A stretch of DNA of 7,521 bases from an uncultured Pseudomonadales bacterium (GTDB lineage: Bacteria; Pseudomonadota; Gammaproteobacteria; Pseudomonadales; Porticoccaceae). The stretch spans positions 1 through 7,521 of the forward strand of contig CAJQJT010000177.1 in the NCBI GenBank assembly GCA_905478725.1. Reading direction: 5' to 3'. Of the stretch, positions 1 through 5,974 are shown piece by piece. Below the pieces are notes generated by a model. It saw only the letters and a list, made by a program, of their open reading frames with translations, was not told the origin of the DNA and searched no databases. A program made the position numbers and the translations under genes. Numbering within the stretch: position 1 is the stretch's first letter; each line of letters starts with the position of its first letter.

Positions 1-1
1 G

Positions 2-466
2 CTGGTACTCGATGAGCCCACCGCCGGTGTCGATATCGAGCTGCGGCGCTCCATGTGGGAGTTCCTCCGCGAGATCAACGCCAGTGGCACAACGATTATT
101 TTGACCACCCACTATCTGGAAGAAGCCGAGAGCCTGTGCCGCAATGTGGCGATTATCGACCATGGCAAGATTGTGAAAAACACCAGTATTCGTGAGTTAC
201 TGGCGCAGCTAAACAAAGAATTGTTTGTTCTCGATATCCGTGAGCCCTTAACCGAGTGCCCAGAGATTGAGGGCTATCCCTTAGAGCTGGTTGAGCCCAA
301 CACTCTAGAAGTAGAAGTGGAGAAGTCACAGTCGATTAACAATCTGTTTCAGGTGTTGAGCGGGCAGGGTATCGATGTGCTGAGTATGCGCAATAAAACC
401 AATCGACTGGAAGAGCTGTTCTTCACAATGGTTGAGAAAAATCTGACAGGAGAGAACCATGACTAG
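2..466 (+). CDS. yadG: ABC exporter ATP-binding subunit, YadG-like (5' end missing)
   Basis: This is the C-terminal half of the ATPase of an ABC-2 type exporter, which would hydrolyse ATP on the cytoplasmic face to drive the YadH permease. The open frame enters from the left edge, so about 154 residues of a roughly 300-residue family are visible. It begins inside Walker B with LVLDEPTAGVD, including the catalytic Glu and the D-loop. The switch-region His lies in TTHYLEEAE (His codon at 110-112). Walker A and the signature motif must lie upstream of the window. The C-terminal part, including SMRNKTNRLEELF, closely resembles E. coli YadG as I remember it. The stop codon overlaps the yadH start by 8 nt, so the two are probably translationally coupled. 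The substrate is unknown. The internal ATG at 53 is not the start, because the frame is open and conserved upstream of it. Confidence 0.93.
   Translation: MVLDEPTAGVDIELRRSMWEFLREINASGTTIILTTHYLEEAESLCRNVAIIDHGKIVKNTSIRELLAQLNKELFVLDIREPLTECPEIEGYPLELVEPNTLEVEVEKSQSINNLFQVLSGQGIDVLSMRNKTNRLEELFFTMVEKNLTGENHD
448..452 (+). promoter_or_regulatory. Shine-Dalgarno site for yadH
   Basis: AGGAG lies 6 nt before the ATG at 459 and inside the last codons of yadG. This placement supports the chosen yadH start and coupled translation across the 8-nt overlap. Confidence 0.75.
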
Positions 467-1232
467 CCAGCAAAAATGGATTGCCTTTATCACCATAGTG
501 CGCCGCGAGATTCAGCGCTTTTTACGCATCTGGCCTCAGACCCTGCTGCCCCCAGTGATCACCATCGTGCTCTACTTTGTGATCTTCGGCACCCTGATCG
601 GCTCGCGCATTGGTGAGATGTCTGGCCTGCCTTATATACAGTTTGTCGCGCCCGGTCTGATTATGATGTCGGTGATCACCAATTCTTATTCCAATGTGGT
701 GTCTTCATTCTTTGGTTCCAAGTTTCAGCGCAATATTGAAGAGCTGCTGGTCTCACCTGTACCCAGCTGGATTATTCTCGCTGGTTACGTGGTCGGCGGC
801 ATGAGTCGCGGTCTCGGTGTGGGCTTAATTGTTACCATTCTGTCGCTGTATTTCGCTGACTTCAGTATCCACAGCTTGCCGGTGACCATTGCCATTGTGC
901 TGATGACGTCGCTGATGTTTTCTCTGGCCGGATTAATCAACGCCATCTTTGCCCGCAACTTTGATGATATTTCGATTATCCCGACCTTTGTGCTGACACC
1001 GCTCATCTATCTTGGCGGGGTGTTTTATTCCATCGATATGCTTGGCGAGTTCTGGGGCGGCGTGTCACAGATCAACCCGATACTCTATATGGTCAATGCC
1101 TTTCGTTATGGTATCGCCGGTATTAGTGATATCAACATTGTCTGGGCCTTCACTATGGTCACACTGTTCTGCGTGCTGTTGTTCGCCGTGGCGCTTAATC
1201 TGTTGGACAAGGGCTCGAGGTTGCGCAGTTAG
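459..1232 (+). CDS. yadH: ABC-2 type exporter permease, YadH-like
   Basis: This 257-residue inner-membrane permease would pair with the YadG ATPase to form an ABC exporter of unknown substrate. Six hydrophobic segments are visible at about residues 28-48, 62-82, 106-131, 140-165, 170-190 and 228-248, the usual ABC-2 membrane layout. Conserved stretches shared with E. coli YadH as I recall it include QTLLPPVITIVLYFVIFG, the cytoplasmic FQRNIEELLVSPVP (89-102, likely contacting the ATPase), FDDISIIPTFVLTPLIYLGG (168-187), and the ending RLRS. Length is normal for the family (about 256). The start is set by AGGAG 6 nt upstream and overlaps yadG by 8 nt. The stop TAG shares its last base with the GTG start of queF, so all three genes probably sit on one mRNA. 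Confidence 0.95.
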   Translation: MTSQQKWIAFITIVRREIQRFLRIWPQTLLPPVITIVLYFVIFGTLIGSRIGEMSGLPYIQFVAPGLIMMSVITNSYSNVVSSFFGSKFQRNIEELLVSPVPSWIILAGYVVGGMSRGLGVGLIVTILSLYFADFSIHSLPVTIAIVLMTSLMFSLAGLINAIFARNFDDISIIPTFVLTPLIYLGGVFYSIDMLGEFWGGVSQINPILYMVNAFRYGIAGISDINIVWAFTMVTLFCVLLFAVALNLLDKGSRLRS

Positions 1233-2110
1233 TGGCAGACTATTCGAATACCGAACTGGGCAAGGACACGGTCTACAGCTCCAGCTACGACCCGTCACTA
1301 CTTGATCCTATTCCAAGGGCGACTGCCCGTGAGCAGTTAGAAGCGGTTGGCGGACCTTTGCCGGACTTTATTGGCGTTGACCTGTGGACTGGCTTTGAAG
1401 TCTCTTGGCTCAATACTCAGGGCATGCCCCAGGTGGCCATTGTCGAGTTTTTGGTGCCCTGTACCAGCGTGAACATAGTGGAGTCGAAGTCCTTTAAACT
1501 CTACCTGAACTCCTTTAATCAGAGTCAGTTTGAGTCGCAGCAGGCAGTGCAAGAGTGTATGACAGCGGATCTATCCGCCGCTGCTCAGGGTGATGTAGAC
1601 ATTATTTTTTACCAACTGGCAGAGTACAACGGCTTGCGTCCGGTGACTGAACCTCAGGGGTACTGTCTCGATCAGCAGCCTATTGCGATTGATTGCTACA
1701 CGCCAAACCCCGACTTTTTGGTCTTAAATCAGGCCGGGAAAGAGGGTGCAGACGGCTCCGAATCTGTTGATAAAGCTGCCGCTGAAACCGTCACAGAAAC
1801 TGTCTATTCCCACCTGCTGAGAACTAACTGTCCGGTCACCGATCAGCCGGATTGGGCGTCGGTCTATATCAGCTATCAGGGTGCACAGATCGACCGCGCA
1901 GGACTGCTCAAATACCTGGTCTCATTTCGTCAGCATCAGGATTTTCACGAGCAATGTGTGGAGAAAATATACGGGGATATTATGCAGCGTTGCCAGCCTG
2001 CGCAGCTCGATGTCTACGCTCGCTACATGCGTCGCGGCGGTTTGGATATCAATCCGTTTCGTAGCAGTCGCTACCCATTCCCACCAAGTCACCGTCAAGT
2101 AAGGCAGTAA
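1232..2110 (+). CDS. queF: NADPH-dependent 7-cyano-7-deazaguanine reductase (QueF, long bimodular form)
   Basis: QueF reduces the nitrile of preQ0 to the aminomethyl group of preQ1 with two NADPH, in the cytoplasm, during queuosine tRNA synthesis. The 292-residue protein matches the long two-module form (E. coli about 282). ESKSFKLYLNSFNQ is at 84-97, the nucleophilic Cys is C200 in TNCPVTDQPDW, the acid Asp is D207, and the substrate-binding His-Glu is H239-E240 in DFHEQC. The end RRGGLDINPFRSS (268-279) is also typical. Compared with E. coli QueF from memory, an acidic segment at about 166-181 carries roughly 14 extra residues before the catalytic Cys. The start is GTG: no upstream ATG is possible without running into yadH, and the N-terminus aligns. 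It overlaps the yadH stop by 1 nt. GAGG at 1217-1220 is 11 nt away, so termination-reinitiation is likely. Confidence 0.96.
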   Translation: MADYSNTELGKDTVYSSSYDPSLLDPIPRATAREQLEAVGGPLPDFIGVDLWTGFEVSWLNTQGMPQVAIVEFLVPCTSVNIVESKSFKLYLNSFNQSQFESQQAVQECMTADLSAAAQGDVDIIFYQLAEYNGLRPVTEPQGYCLDQQPIAIDCYTPNPDFLVLNQAGKEGADGSESVDKAAAETVTETVYSHLLRTNCPVTDQPDWASVYISYQGAQIDRAGLLKYLVSFRQHQDFHEQCVEKIYGDIMQRCQPAQLDVYARYMRRGGLDINPFRSSRYPFPPSHRQVRQ

Positions 2111-2131
2111 TTTTGTTTTTATATCAGCGTC

Positions 2132-3454
2132 TTAAAGAGTTTGCTTAAAGTGATTTATTGATAATATTTCTTCCGGTAAAGCTCTAGGTGGAACGCTTTT
2201 GGCCAGGGCTCGATCTTCAATGGCCTGTTTGATGGCGATGTTCTTGTGCAGGTCAGTGACGCTAAAGACATTCACTGGGGCGGCAAATCCCTTGACGCTG
2301 ATCTGCCCTTTATCGGTGCAGTCAACCGCATCTGCAATTAGCACGTAGGTGTCTTTTGATATGAGAATTTCATTGCTTGCCGCTGCGGATTCTAGGCGAC
2401 TGGCAAGGTTAACCGTGCGGCCCAGCAGGGTGTAATCGAGACGATTCTCAGTGCCAAAATTACCCACCTTACAGACTCCACTATTGATGCCCATGCGCAG
2501 GGCTGGTGGATTGGCAATTCCCTCAGCTCGCCAGCGCGACTGCAACTCTTTCATAGCCTGTTGCATGGCCACGGCCATAGACACACAGCTCACTGCATCA
2601 GCTCGCACACCACGGCTTTCTGGATCGCCAAAAAATACCATGATGGCGTCGCCTATGACTTTGTCAACGGTGCCGCCAAAGCGGAAGGCAATTTCCGACA
2701 TCTCGGTTAGGTAGGTGTTTAATAAAGAGGTTAGCTGTTCAGGATCCAGTTCTTCAGCCAGTTTGGTAAAGCCTTCCATATCCGAGAAGAACACCGTTAG
2801 GGTTTTCTCCTGAGTGCCAGCTTTAACATCCTTGCCCGTGAGTATGGCTTTGCGCAGAGCTGGGGAGAGATATTTCGACAGATGAAAGGTACGCAGAGTC
2901 AGCCAGTCATTTTGCCTGATAACGGATTCATGCTGCTCAGCAAGCATAAAGTGAGTTTGCCGAGCCATGTTGACGTTGAACAGGCAGTAGGCAAAACCAG
3001 TGCAAGTCACTAATAGCTGCACAGGCGTGGAGACGGAAACTGAAAAGGGCAGTAGCCAGAGGCCGAGAAGGGCGCCGAGGAATAGGCCGAATAGATCTAG
3101 CGGGGCAGTGGGTTTCATCGCGCCGACTATGGTGACCAAAAAGGCTGCCCCCAGTGCCAGGGTGATAATAGGCTCAAATGCCGCCAGGGCGACTAACAGA
3201 CCAGTAATAACCCCGTCGCTGAATTCCATGACCAGAGATAACCTTTGGCGATTTAACGTCGAGAGCGTTGAATGGCTGGTTAGGTAACTGCCAAACTGAT
3301 AGATAAAGAGTGCCGGCAGTACAGCTAAGAGCCCTGAATGATAGCCGATGTCGCGCCAGGCTCCGAGTAATATGGTTACGCCACATATACAGAGTGCCAG
3401 CAGATAGAGCTCCTGCAACTTTGGCGAGGGGTAGGTGAATGCTTTCCATGTCAT
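2132..3454 (-). CDS. Membrane-anchored class III adenylate (nucleotide) cyclase
   Basis: This 440-residue protein should make cAMP from ATP at the inner face of the cytoplasmic membrane. The N-terminal 160 residues form about six hydrophobic segments (near 17-32, 40-58, 80-92, 96-112, 119-137, 143-160). A linker with SKYLSPALRKAIL (193-205) follows, then the catalytic domain (about 217-399). All expected class III residues are visible: metal-binding D225 (FFSDMEGFT) and D269 (VIGDAIMVFFGD), base-selecting K265 and T342 (DYTLLG), and transition-state N349 and R353 (GRTVNLASRLE). The Lys/Thr pair argues for adenylate rather than guanylate specificity. The layout resembles Pseudomonas CyaB (MASE2-type membrane part) as known for the family, but the membrane region was not matched to a profile. 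No clear Shine-Dalgarno precedes the ATG. The gene converges on queF with 21 nt between stops and no obvious terminator. A 40-residue tail follows the catalytic domain. Confidence 0.92.
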   Translation of the reverse strand: MTWKAFTYPSPKLQELYLLALCICGVTILLGAWRDIGYHSGLLAVLPALFIYQFGSYLTSHSTLSTLNRQRLSLVMEFSDGVITGLLVALAAFEPIITLALGAAFLVTIVGAMKPTAPLDLFGLFLGALLGLWLLPFSVSVSTPVQLLVTCTGFAYCLFNVNMARQTHFMLAEQHESVIRQNDWLTLRTFHLSKYLSPALRKAILTGKDVKAGTQEKTLTVFFSDMEGFTKLAEELDPEQLTSLLNTYLTEMSEIAFRFGGTVDKVIGDAIMVFFGDPESRGVRADAVSCVSMAVAMQQAMKELQSRWRAEGIANPPALRMGINSGVCKVGNFGTENRLDYTLLGRTVNLASRLESAAASNEILISKDTYVLIADAVDCTDKGQISVKGFAAPVNVFSVTDLHKNIAIKQAIEDRALAKSVPPRALPEEILSINHFKQTL

Positions 3455-3493
3455 AGATACTAGTCTAGCACCGCTATTTGAGCGCCACTGAGT

Positions 3494-3502
3494 ATTATCA
3501 TA
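3494..3502 (-). promoter_or_regulatory. Possible -10 element for the cyclase gene
   Basis: Read on the minus strand this is TATGATAAT, which contains two overlapping -10-like hexamers (TATGAT and GATAAT) about 40 nt before the cyclase ATG. No good -35 was found at the correct distance, so this is only a candidate. Confidence 0.25.
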
Positions 3503-3537
3503 GTGGCCTAACTGGGGCTCGGGGCATGCCTTAGAGT

Positions 3538-3566
3538 TTGCATAGTTCGACTAGGTCTGAGATTAT
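3538..3566 (+). promoter_or_regulatory. Weak sigma-70-like promoter candidate for the small membrane protein
   Basis: TTGCAT (3538-3543) and GATTAT (3561-3566) are separated by 17 nt. They match the consensus hexamers at 3 and 4 of 6 positions. The 173-nt region between the divergent cyclase and DUF1145-like genes must contain promoters for both, and nothing better was seen on this strand. Confidence 0.22.
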
Positions 3567-3577
3567 CCAACTTTGCT

Positions 3578-3631
3578 ATGCCGTTTGAAATGGTCGCACC
3601 TAATAATAACAACGAGAAAATCGGACTATGA
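3578..3631 (+). other. Possible 17-codon upstream ORF coupled to the DUF1145-like gene
   Basis: ATG at 3578 opens a 17-codon frame encoding MPFEMVAPNNNNEKIGL. Its TGA stop (3629-3631) overlaps the ATG of the following gene in an ATGA arrangement. The following gene has only a weak Shine-Dalgarno, so reinitiation from this small frame could help its translation. The frame itself has no recognisable ribosome-binding site and could be chance. Confidence 0.25.
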
Positions 3632-3885
3632 ATAAATTTATCGCCTTTAATAAGGTTCTATTGCTGGGTTTCTGGTTAGTCTTCATCGTTAATATATTTA
3701 TGCCATTTGCAGGCGCTGCCGACCAATGGGTTATGTTGATCGGTCTGGCGATGCTTATTGTGCACTTAATTGAGTTTGCGGTGATGCGCAAAAAGCTGCG
3801 AAGCCGCGGCCACTCAGGTTTAACAAATTTTGTTTCGGTCACGTTGTTCGGCGTTCTTTATTGGAAGCCTCTGCTGCGTGATTAA
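3628..3885 (+). CDS. Small two-helix inner-membrane protein, DUF1145/YhhL-like
   Basis: The 85-residue product has two strongly hydrophobic helices (about residues 8-29 and 34-52) joined by a short loop containing PFAGAADQW. A basic stretch (RKKLRSRGHS, 54-63) follows, then a short hydrophobic C-terminal segment with FGVLYWKPL. Size, the early PF turn, the His-x-x-Glu in the second helix (VHLIEF) and the late FG motif recall the DUF1145 family (E. coli YhhL), a family without a known function. That assignment is from memory and not from a profile search. By the positive-inside rule the basic stretch should be cytoplasmic. The Shine-Dalgarno is poor (GAG at 3614-3616, 11 nt away). A repeat-rich gene follows after 12 nt, suggesting co-transcription. 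Confidence 0.72.
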   Translation: MNKFIAFNKVLLLGFWLVFIVNIFMPFAGAADQWVMLIGLAMLIVHLIEFAVMRKKLRSRGHSGLTNFVSVTLFGVLYWKPLLRD

Positions 3886-3897
3886 TGAGCTAGTAAT

Positions 3898-4572
3898 ATG
3901 AGTCTGTTTAAAAAACGTACCCAAAAGCGGTCTGGTAACTCAGTCGAGCCAAATGTTGAGTCGAGAGCTGAGCCTATAGCCGAGCCCAAAGCTAAGCAAA
4001 AAGCTAAGCAAAAAGTCGAACCAAGAGCAGAGCCAAGAACAGAGCCAAGAGCTGAACTGGTATCTGAGGCTAATTCTCTGGCGAGGCTTTCCGCTAAGAT
4101 ATCTGCTAAGTGGGCCTCGGGATCCTCTACCAAAGACGCGGCTGAGCTCGTTGATAAGTTTTCTTCAGAATCTTCTGGCAAGTTTGCCGATGAGCCGCCT
4201 GCGAAATTTTCTGCGGCGCTCGCAGCCAGGCTTTCCGGTGAGCCTCAGATTAAGCCTCCGGCTGAATCCTCGGTTAGATCGGCGTACAGCCCATCCGATA
4301 GTGCCGATACTAGTCCAGCTTTTAGCGACTCGACTTTAAACTCCCAGGGGCAGTCTTGGGAGATTTGGTACGCGACCTTTAAAACCGTGGCGACTCTCGG
4401 CAACCCGAGATTGCAGCTGCAGGGTGCGGATGAAAACATTATCGACCTTATGGACCACCTCCCGTTAATAGGGGCATTCAATGGCGCGGTTGACCCCACT
4501 CAGTTAGGCGAGAAATTTGCCGCCGACTTTGATGTGGGGGCTTTTTTACGCGACAACGGCGTATTTGAATAA
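3898..4572 (+). CDS. Unrecognised repeat-rich cytoplasmic protein with compact C-terminal domain
   Basis: I do not recognise this 224-residue protein. It has no signal peptide and no membrane segment. After a basic start (MSLFKKRTQKR), residues 15-54 are ten tetrapeptides of the type RAEP/KAKQ. Residues 62-125 are eight degenerate octapeptides with Lys or Arg at the second position of every unit and Glu at the sixth position of five. The basic positions of both blocks share one four-residue phase. A Ser/Pro/Asp-rich linker (about 126-150) leads to a non-repetitive C-terminus (about 152-224) with WEIWYATFKTVATLGNPRL and an acidic end, which may be the folded, conserved part. No cysteine occurs. 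The composition is Ala/Ser/Glu/Lys/Pro and the repeat part is probably disordered or intermittently helical. The gene starts 12 nt after the DUF1145-like gene with only a weak Shine-Dalgarno. Reality is supported by a full-length open frame, operon-like spacing and a normal-looking C-terminal sequence. Confidence 0.75.
   Translation: MSLFKKRTQKRSGNSVEPNVESRAEPIAEPKAKQKAKQKVEPRAEPRTEPRAELVSEANSLARLSAKISAKWASGSSTKDAAELVDKFSSESSGKFADEPPAKFSAALAARLSGEPQIKPPAESSVRSAYSPSDSADTSPAFSDSTLNSQGQSWEIWYATFKTVATLGNPRLQLQGADENIIDLMDHLPLIGAFNGAVDPTQLGEKFAADFDVGAFLRDNGVFE
3940..4059 (+). repeat. 12-bp tandem coding repeat (ten tetrapeptide units)
   Basis: Ten in-frame 12-bp units encode SVEP, NVES, RAEP, IAEP, KAKQ, KAKQ, KVEP, RAEP, RTEP and RAEL. 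The best-conserved DNA copies are two units of AAAGCTAAGCAA (3988-4011) and neighbouring units ending in GAGCCA. This suggests growth by slippage or unequal exchange followed by drift. Confidence 0.85.
4081..4272 (+). repeat. 24-bp degenerate coding repeat (eight octapeptide units)
   Basis: Eight consecutive in-frame 24-bp units encode ARLSAKIS, AKWASGSS, TKDAAELV, DKFSSESS, GKFADEPP, AKFSAALA, ARLSGEPQ and IKPPAESS. Every unit has Lys or Arg at position 2, most have a bulky residue at position 3, and five have Glu at position 6. DNA similarity is low except around the AAG-TTT core, so these are old copies or are kept by selection on the protein. Confidence 0.75.
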
Positions 4573-4702
4573 GCTCATTTAAGCCGTTTTATTTTAGAAA
4601 AAGTCATTTTGATTACAACAGCAGGGATTGCCGTTAGTTTAAATTGTCGGTGGCCGTGTTAAATCTAGATTTGAGCAGATTTGATAACAGCCTTAAATAT
4701 CA
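4573..4702. other. 130-nt intergenic region, no clear signal
   Basis: This AT-rich gap separates the repeat-rich gene from the lipoprotein gene. I see no hairpin followed by a T-run and no convincing promoter. TTGAGC at 4671-4676 with TAAATA 17 nt later would start transcription almost at the ATG, so it is not a credible promoter for the longer start, although it could serve the ATG at 4730. Confidence 0.4.
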
Positions 4703-5944
4703 ATGTTACTGCGAAACAAATGGCTTTCTATGATTGCTCGAATTTTATTAATATCCTCAGTACTGCTGCTCATTTCATGCGGTGGCGGTGGCGGCTCTTC
4801 AGCGGCTGGCTCTGGTTTAAATGACGGCTCAGATACAGGTTCTCCGGACCCCAGTTTTGGTACGCTTAGCCTCGCGGGGCAGACTGAAGTCTGGTCAGAT
4901 CAAATTAACTGGACCCTCAGTGCCAGCGTCGACCGGCCAAACAGCACCGGTGTTTCATTCCAGCTGGCTGTCGATAATTCTGGCTTAGAGATAGATTCAA
5001 CCACCGGTTTGATTCAGGGTGCCGCGACTCCGCCAGGGGTCTATGAACTGGAAATCACTGCCGAAGACGGTACTGGCGGATCTACTTCCGAATCCTTTAG
5101 CTTCACCAGCAACGCCTTTATTGCCGGCCACTGGCTTATGGATTTGCCGTCGAGCAACGAGCAGCTGTTGATGATTATCTCGCGCAATGGTCGCGCCAGC
5201 ATTACCAAGTCGTCTACTCGTGGTGAGGTTAATACTGTCTGTCATGGTCCCCTAACTATTCTCGGTGACACTGTTTCTGGGGCTCTAGACTGCGTTGATG
5301 CTGAGTTAAATCGCTTTTCCCCGACTGTTGCTGGAACTGTGATTGAAGACAGCAGCATTACATTGACCGATTTTGCTTTTGGGGATGGCCAGTTTCTGTT
5401 TCAAACCCAAGCGGAGGTGTTTAACTTTGGCACCATAGCGCCAGGTATCTATGTAGAGTATTCCGATATTGCCTCAGGTATCTCCCTGGTCGAGGTAACC
5501 GCTGATGGCACCCTGGCGTCAATAACGCCGGCTGAGGTTGGCTTTCAAAACAAGAATAGTCGCTGTGCTCTGTCTGGCAGTCTCGAAGCAGATGTGGTTT
5601 TTGCCGACTATGAGTTTGAATCGTTAAAGAATGCGCTGCAGGTGTTTGAGGCGAATATCACATTGACCGATTGTGATCTTGGCAGTGCCGCACTAGACAG
5701 TCTTGATTACAATCAGGTTCAGGCCTCTGTTCTGGGATCAAGTGTCCTGGATACCCTAGCTGACGCTCTGTCGTTTAACCTTTATTTTCCGGGTAACGGC
5801 AGTAGTAACGAGTCTCAAAATGCAGGGTATTTTCGCTATGTACAGTTCTGTGATGGGGCTGATCAGCTAACTGCCATTGCCGCGCTATTGAAGGATGGGG
5901 CTGAGCAATTTTCAATAATTGCCTGTCCGGTGGAAGAGGGCTAG
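4703..5944 (+). CDS. Outer-membrane-type lipoprotein with cadherin-like domain and duplicated beta-rich module
   Basis: This 413-residue lipoprotein of unknown role has a signal peptide (positive MLLRNKWLSMIAR, then a hydrophobic core) ending in the lipobox L-I-S-C with Cys26. Gly follows the Cys, so sorting to the outer membrane is expected. A Gly/Ser/Asp-rich tether (27-52) leads to a domain at about 56-137. Its LEIDSTTGLIQGAATPPGVYELEITAEDG (two overlapping motifs, 95-123) fits the He_PIG/cadherin-like Ig folds of secreted bacterial proteins. Residues 141-233 and 247-329 look like two copies of one beta-rich module, sharing G.ASIT, a central Cys and ITLTD. Six cysteines remain besides Cys26 (180, 197, 288, 324, 383, 408) and could form disulfides in the periplasm. 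An in-frame ATG at 4730 would still give a usable signal peptide; neither start has a good Shine-Dalgarno. It converges on the LysR gene with 30 nt between stops. Confidence 0.88.
   Translation: MLLRNKWLSMIARILLISSVLLLISCGGGGGSSAAGSGLNDGSDTGSPDPSFGTLSLAGQTEVWSDQINWTLSASVDRPNSTGVSFQLAVDNSGLEIDSTTGLIQGAATPPGVYELEITAEDGTGGSTSESFSFTSNAFIAGHWLMDLPSSNEQLLMIISRNGRASITKSSTRGEVNTVCHGPLTILGDTVSGALDCVDAELNRFSPTVAGTVIEDSSITLTDFAFGDGQFLFQTQAEVFNFGTIAPGIYVEYSDIASGISLVEVTADGTLASITPAEVGFQNKNSRCALSGSLEADVVFADYEFESLKNALQVFEANITLTDCDLGSAALDSLDYNQVQASVLGSSVLDTLADALSFNLYFPGNGSSNESQNAGYFRYVQFCDGADQLTAIAALLKDGAEQFSIIACPVEEG
5123..5689 (+). repeat. Tandem duplication inside the lipoprotein gene
   Basis: Codons 141-233 and 247-329 encode similar modules. 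The 13-bp string ACATTGACCGATT occurs at 5360-5372 and again at 5660-5672, exactly 300 bp (100 codons) apart, and encodes the core of ITLTD in both. Other matching points are the ASIT at residues 165-168 and 272-275 and the Cys at 180 and 288, which need small indels. Confidence 0.6.
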
Positions 5945-5974
5945 TTCGATTGTCTTGGCTAGCTTGTTCGGTCC

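Noticed and set aside
1012..1305. Plus-strand frame across the yadH-queF junction
   Set aside because: It is out of frame with both strongly conserved genes and has a low-quality, Trp/Cys/Ser-rich translation typical of a shadow frame.
2111..2150. Terminator between queF and the cyclase
   Set aside because: A T-rich run follows queF, but no stem precedes it. The repeated CTTAAAG at 2131-2151 is a direct repeat, not a hairpin.
3882..4181. Minus-strand frame of 99 codons opposite the repeat-rich gene, rich in ALGS repeats
   Set aside because: It is the mirror of the 12-bp coding repeats: a repeat whose length is a multiple of three keeps antisense frames open. It has no ribosome-binding site and the plus-strand frame has a normal C-terminal domain.
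4245..4499. Minus-strand frame opposite the C-terminus of the repeat-rich protein
   Set aside because: No start signal, no recognisable motif, and fully contained in a better plus-strand gene.
5945..5974. Bidirectional terminator between the lipoprotein and LysR genes
   Set aside because: GGCTAG occurs twice, but as direct and not inverted copies, and no stable stem with a T-run could be drawn.
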